The position numbers and the translations under genes are program-made. Positions 6,203 through 8,042 of a stretch of 8,042 nucleotides of DNA are shown in pieces (within the stretch, counting starts at the first letter, position 1; each line of letters opens with the position of its first letter). Under the pieces are notes generated by a model that worked only from the letters and a program-made list of their open reading frames with translations, was not told the DNA's origin and searched no databases. Location: NCBI GenBank assembly GCA_024641805.1, contig JAHECJ010000078.1, positions 1 to 8,042 on the forward strand. Reading direction: 5' to 3'. The DNA is from Desulfococcus sp. GTDB taxonomy: Bacteria > Desulfobacterota > Desulfobacteria > Desulfobacterales > Desulfosalsimonadaceae.

Positions 6203-6231
6203 TAAATAAGGAATTCAGCCTGATTAGTCAA
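6203..6231 (-). promoter_or_regulatory. Promoter of the tRNA-Arg gene
   Basis: TTGACT (6226-6231), a 17-nt spacer and TATTTA (6203-6208), ending 11 nt before the mature tRNA 5' end, so transcription would begin a few bases before the tRNA. The -35 box matches consensus at five of six positions. The remaining stretch between folC and the tRNA holds only the short CTGAAT repeats and the folC terminator candidate. Confidence 0.65.
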
Positions 6232-6256
6232 GTCTGAATAGCGCTACATCTGAATA
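6213..6256. repeat. Three CTGAAT elements around the tRNA promoter -35 region
   Basis: On the plus strand CTGAATA occurs at 6234-6240 and 6250-6256, a direct repeat with 16-nt period, and the inverse ATTCAG occurs at 6213-6218. The inverted pair brackets the -35 box of the tRNA promoter. It could be a binding site, but six-base elements in AT-rich DNA may arise by chance. Confidence 0.3.
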
Positions 6257-6272
6257 AAATTGATAGTTATGC

Positions 6273-6297
6273 AAAAAACCCGAATTGATGACCGGTT
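6273..6297 (-). terminator. Weak intrinsic terminator candidate after folC
   Basis: On the minus strand AACCG, overlapping the folC stop codon, can pair with CGGGTT across one bulged G. The stem is followed by a six-T run (6273-6278). The stem is short, so termination may be partial. Confidence 0.35.
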
Positions 6298-7582
6298 AAT
6301 TTGTCATTCCGAGATCAATGAGCGCCTGCTTGGCTTCTCCGACAACATACAGTGAACCGGCGATACAAATTACGCCGTCCGGCGGCGTTGTATTTATTGC
6401 ATGTTTGACCGCTGAGGCAACGTCCGGGACTATTTCCGTATCACTGATAATCGATTTTGATTTCGGAACGAGCTTTTCAGGAGGCAGACTCCGGTCAATA
6501 TCCGGTTCGGTCAGGATCGCACGGCTGCAATATGGAAGAAGGGATTCAAGGATTGACTCAAATGGCTTATCATTGAGTATACCGATAACCAGGGTTATTT
6601 TTTTTTGGGAAAATTCCTGTTTGAGAAATTTTCCGAGTTTCCGGGCTGCCATCAGATTATGTGCCCCGTCAATAACAATAAGCGGCGACGTGGGTAAAAT
6701 TTCAAGCCGTCCCGGCCAGCTATAAGTTTTAAGACTGTTCCGGATGGTGTCAAGATGGACAGGGACATTTTTTTGCTGCAGAATTTCGCACGCCGCAAGG
6801 ACCAGTGCCGCATTATCGACCTGGTGATTTCCCGGAAGTCGGGTTTTCATTTTATTCCATTGATGATCGATTCCGGAATAAGAGAAACCGCCGTTTTTAT
6901 TTCTGCGCACCTTAAAATGCTCACCCAGACGATAGAGGGGTGCGGATTTTTCCGAGGCTATCCGTTTTAAAACGTCTACGGCGCTTTTTTGTGTCACGCC
7001 GGTGATCACGGGTGTATGGTTTTTGATAATACCGCCTTTTTCAGCGGTGATCTCGGCAATGGTGTTTCCCAGGTAAAAACGGTGTTCCAGTGATATATTG
7101 GAAATAATGGATATTTCCGGAGATAATATATTGGTCGCATCCAGGCGTCCGCCCATGCCGGTTTCAATAACCGCCCAGTCGACATTGGATCTGGCAAAAA
7201 GGTACAATGCCATGGCGGTGGTAAATTCAAAAAAAGTCGGCTCCCGATCGATCTTTGGAATCATTTTGACGGCTTGGTAGGATTCAACGATTTCCCTGTC
7301 AGATACCTGAATATTATTAATGGTGATCCGTTCATTAAATTTAATCAGGTGCGGGGAGGTATAGAGACCGACTTTAAATCCGGAGGACTGAAGGATTGCG
7401 GCCAGTCCGGAGGCGATTGATCCTTTTCCGTTGGTCCCGGCAATGTGGATGCAGGAAAATCTGTCCTGAGGGCTTTGCAGGTTGTCTAAAATATGACGGA
7501 TGACGTCGAGGCCCAGTTTAATGCCAAACCGGTGGAGGGAAAACATTTCCGCAAGGCAGTCTTGATAAATTTTTTGTGTCAT
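6296..7582 (-). CDS. folC: Bifunctional folylpolyglutamate synthase / dihydrofolate synthase
   Basis: Cytosolic Mur-ligase-family enzyme that adds glutamate to dihydropteroate and to reduced folates, using ATP. The 428 residues are of normal length. Visible motifs are the P-loop HIAGTNGKGS (46-55), the omega-loop TSPHLIKFNERI (75-86), ETGMGGRLDATNI (140-152), the lysine expected to be carbamylated (Lys182, in AEKGGIIK), WPGRLE (289-294) and IDGAHN (304-309). At the metal-site motif usually written as Asp-His, this protein has Glu166-His167. Whether it has both activities cannot be told from sequence. The start at 7582 is supported by alignment of YQDCLAEMF with the B. subtilis N-terminus (YQDARSWIH), but no ribosome binding site is visible and a strong terminator ends only 15 nt upstream. 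Confidence 0.95.
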   Translation of the reverse strand: MTQKIYQDCLAEMFSLHRFGIKLGLDVIRHILDNLQSPQDRFSCIHIAGTNGKGSIASGLAAILQSSGFKVGLYTSPHLIKFNERITINNIQVSDREIVESYQAVKMIPKIDREPTFFEFTTAMALYLFARSNVDWAVIETGMGGRLDATNILSPEISIISNISLEHRFYLGNTIAEITAEKGGIIKNHTPVITGVTQKSAVDVLKRIASEKSAPLYRLGEHFKVRRNKNGGFSYSGIDHQWNKMKTRLPGNHQVDNAALVLAACEILQQKNVPVHLDTIRNSLKTYSWPGRLEILPTSPLIVIDGAHNLMAARKLGKFLKQEFSQKKITLVIGILNDKPFESILESLLPYCSRAILTEPDIDRSLPPEKLVPKSKSIISDTEIVPDVASAVKHAINTTPPDGVICIAGSLYVVGEAKQALIDLGMTN

Positions 7583-7597
7583 GAGCTAAATATCACT

Positions 7598-7640
7598 AAA
7601 AAACCCGGAAGAATTTTAAAAAATTCTTACCGGGTTTTTT
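7598..7640. terminator. Strong bidirectional intrinsic terminator between rpsU and folC
   Basis: The arms are A6-CCCGG-AAGAATTT and AAATTCTT-A-CCGGG-T6: five GC pairs, eight further pairs toward the loop with one bulged A (7629), and six A-T pairs outside. A T6 run ends the structure on either strand. In context it terminates rpsU transcription. No plus-strand gene precedes it. Confidence 0.85.
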
Positions 7641-7660
7641 AGAATCTTCTTTCGTAATGT

Positions 7661-7876
7661 CTAGTAACGGCGGAAACGGGAATTTCGTTTTGACTCGGCA
7701 ATTCGTTGTCTTCTCAAAGCTTCTCGTTTTTTGCGTCGCCGGTATTCACTTGGTTTTTCATAGTTTTTTTTCAGTTTTAAACGTTTGAACAGGCCGTCAT
7801 TCTGAATTTTTTTCTTCAAAATACGCATGGCGCGTTCAATGTCGTTATCATCCACTCGAACCGTGATTTCCTTCAA
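7661..7876 (-). CDS. rpsU: 30S ribosomal protein S21
   Basis: Small-subunit protein near the 3' end of 16S rRNA, important for initiation on mRNAs. The 71-residue product begins KEITVRVDDNDIERAMRILK after the initiator and shows the S21 core NYEKPSEYRRRKKREALRR, followed by an Arg/Lys-rich tail ending SRFRRY. No other family fits. I chose a TTG at 7876: AAGGTGGTGA (7882-7891), one mismatch from the perfect anti-16S complement, ends 5 nt before it, with GGTGG 8 nt away. A GTG at 7888 or 7885 would add four or three residues (VVKF-type) but would lie inside that ribosome binding site. A strong terminator follows the gene, so it is probably its own transcript. Confidence 0.93.
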   Translation of the reverse strand: MKEITVRVDDNDIERAMRILKKKIQNDGLFKRLKLKKNYEKPSEYRRRKKREALRRQRIAESKRNSRFRRY

Positions 7877-7881
7877 AAATT

Positions 7882-7891
7882 TCACCACCTT
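7882..7891 (-). promoter_or_regulatory. Ribosome binding site of rpsU, overlapping two GTG codons
   Basis: AAGGTGGTGA matches AAGGAGGTGA at nine of ten positions. Its two GTG triplets (7886-7888 and 7883-7885) are in frame with rpsU and could be mistaken for starts. The spacing favours initiation at TTG (7874-7876). Confidence 0.6.
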
Positions 7892-7919
7892 TACAAAAAA
7901 TTAACATGCTAAGCTTTTC

Positions 7920-7948
7920 TAAATACATAGGTAAAATTATTTTTGCAA
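7920..7948 (-). promoter_or_regulatory. Candidate rpsU promoter
   Basis: TTGCAA (7943-7948), a 17-nt spacer and TATTTA (7920-7925), the same -10 hexamer and spacing as the tRNA-Arg promoter. Transcription would start near 7913, leaving a leader of about 37 nt. The surrounding DNA is very AT-rich, which raises the chance of a false match. Confidence 0.4.
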
Positions 7949-7955
7949 GCAAAAA
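7940..7955. repeat. AT-rich inverted repeat TTTTTGC-AA-GCAAAAA
   Basis: Seven-base arms around a 2-nt centre, 1 nt past the stop of the upstream gene and overlapping the rpsU -35 candidate. A 2-nt loop is too tight, so an RNA hairpin would lose a pair. It may be a poor terminator for the upstream gene or a protein-binding palindrome. Confidence 0.3.
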
Positions 7956-7956
7956 A

Positions 7957-8042
7957 TTACAGTTTGGAAACCAGTTCGGCAGTCACTTCCGGCAGCGCCG
8001 CTTTGCCTTCAAGGGTGATGTATTTCATCGAGTCATCATTTT
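7957..8042 (-). CDS. C-terminal 27 codons of an unidentified protein, 5' end outside window
   Basis: A reading frame open to the right edge ends with NDDSMKYITLEGKA, then ALPEVTAELVSKL and a TAA stop at 7957-7959. The codons look like real coding sequence, with GC-rich third positions next to an AT-rich spacer, and it lies on the same strand as its neighbours. The tail resembles the last helix of a cytosolic enzyme, but I do not recognise the family from this fragment and give no function. Confidence 0.65.
   Translation of the reverse strand, partial: NDDSMKYITLEGKAALPEVTAELVSKL

Noticed and set aside
6022..6231. 69-residue minus-strand frame across the tRNA
   Set aside because: It runs through the whole tRNA-Arg gene and its promoter. 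The tRNA fold is decisive.
1..8042. CRISPR array, defence island, prophage or new multi-gene system
   Set aside because: No spaced repeats, nucleases, toxin pairs or phage proteins were seen. Nearly all coding space is explained by known housekeeping families.

Overview
This window is ordinary chromosomal housekeeping DNA. Every supported gene lies on the minus strand. Gene content points to the Desulfobacterota (old Deltaproteobacteria, probably near Desulfobacterales): a DUF4416 gene beside yicC, a RemA/DUF370 gene between yicC and gmk, an E. coli-like NADP-type isocitrate dehydrogenase, an S21 with a strongly basic tail, and a tRNA with encoded CCA. This placement is inferred from gene content, not from a database search. 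I see no transposase, integrase, CRISPR array, toxin-antitoxin pair or phage gene.

Read in the direction of transcription (high to low coordinates), the window opens with the last 27 codons of an unidentified gene (ends 7957). Next come rpsU (ribosomal protein S21, probably starting at a TTG), a strong bidirectional terminator (7598-7640), and folC (folylpolyglutamate/dihydrofolate synthase). A weak terminator candidate overlaps the end of folC. A tRNA-Arg(CCG) follows (6116-6191) with its own good promoter.

A probable operon then runs to the left edge of the window, preceded by a TTGCAT-N17-TATAGA extended -10 promoter candidate (6021-6049). Its order is a 57-residue Trm112-family zinc protein, DUF4416, yicC (endoribonuclease family), remA/DUF370, gmk, rlmB, icd, comF and a nitrilase-superfamily amidohydrolase cut by the window edge. 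Most gaps are 2-66 nt. The exception is 142 nt between yicC and remA, which holds small palindromes and a possible internal promoter. The trm112 gene is easily missed because of its size.

The cluster mixes RNA metabolism (YicC, RlmB, perhaps the Trm112 protein), nucleotide synthesis (Gmk), central carbon metabolism (Icd) and unknowns (DUF4416, RemA, ComF-like, Nit-like). The yicC-remA-gmk order is known from Firmicutes, where rpoZ usually follows gmk; here rlmB follows instead. I found no clearly new system. The best leads are the DUF4416/YicC/RemA/Gmk association, the terminator 15 nt before the folC start codon, and the rpsU start and leader.
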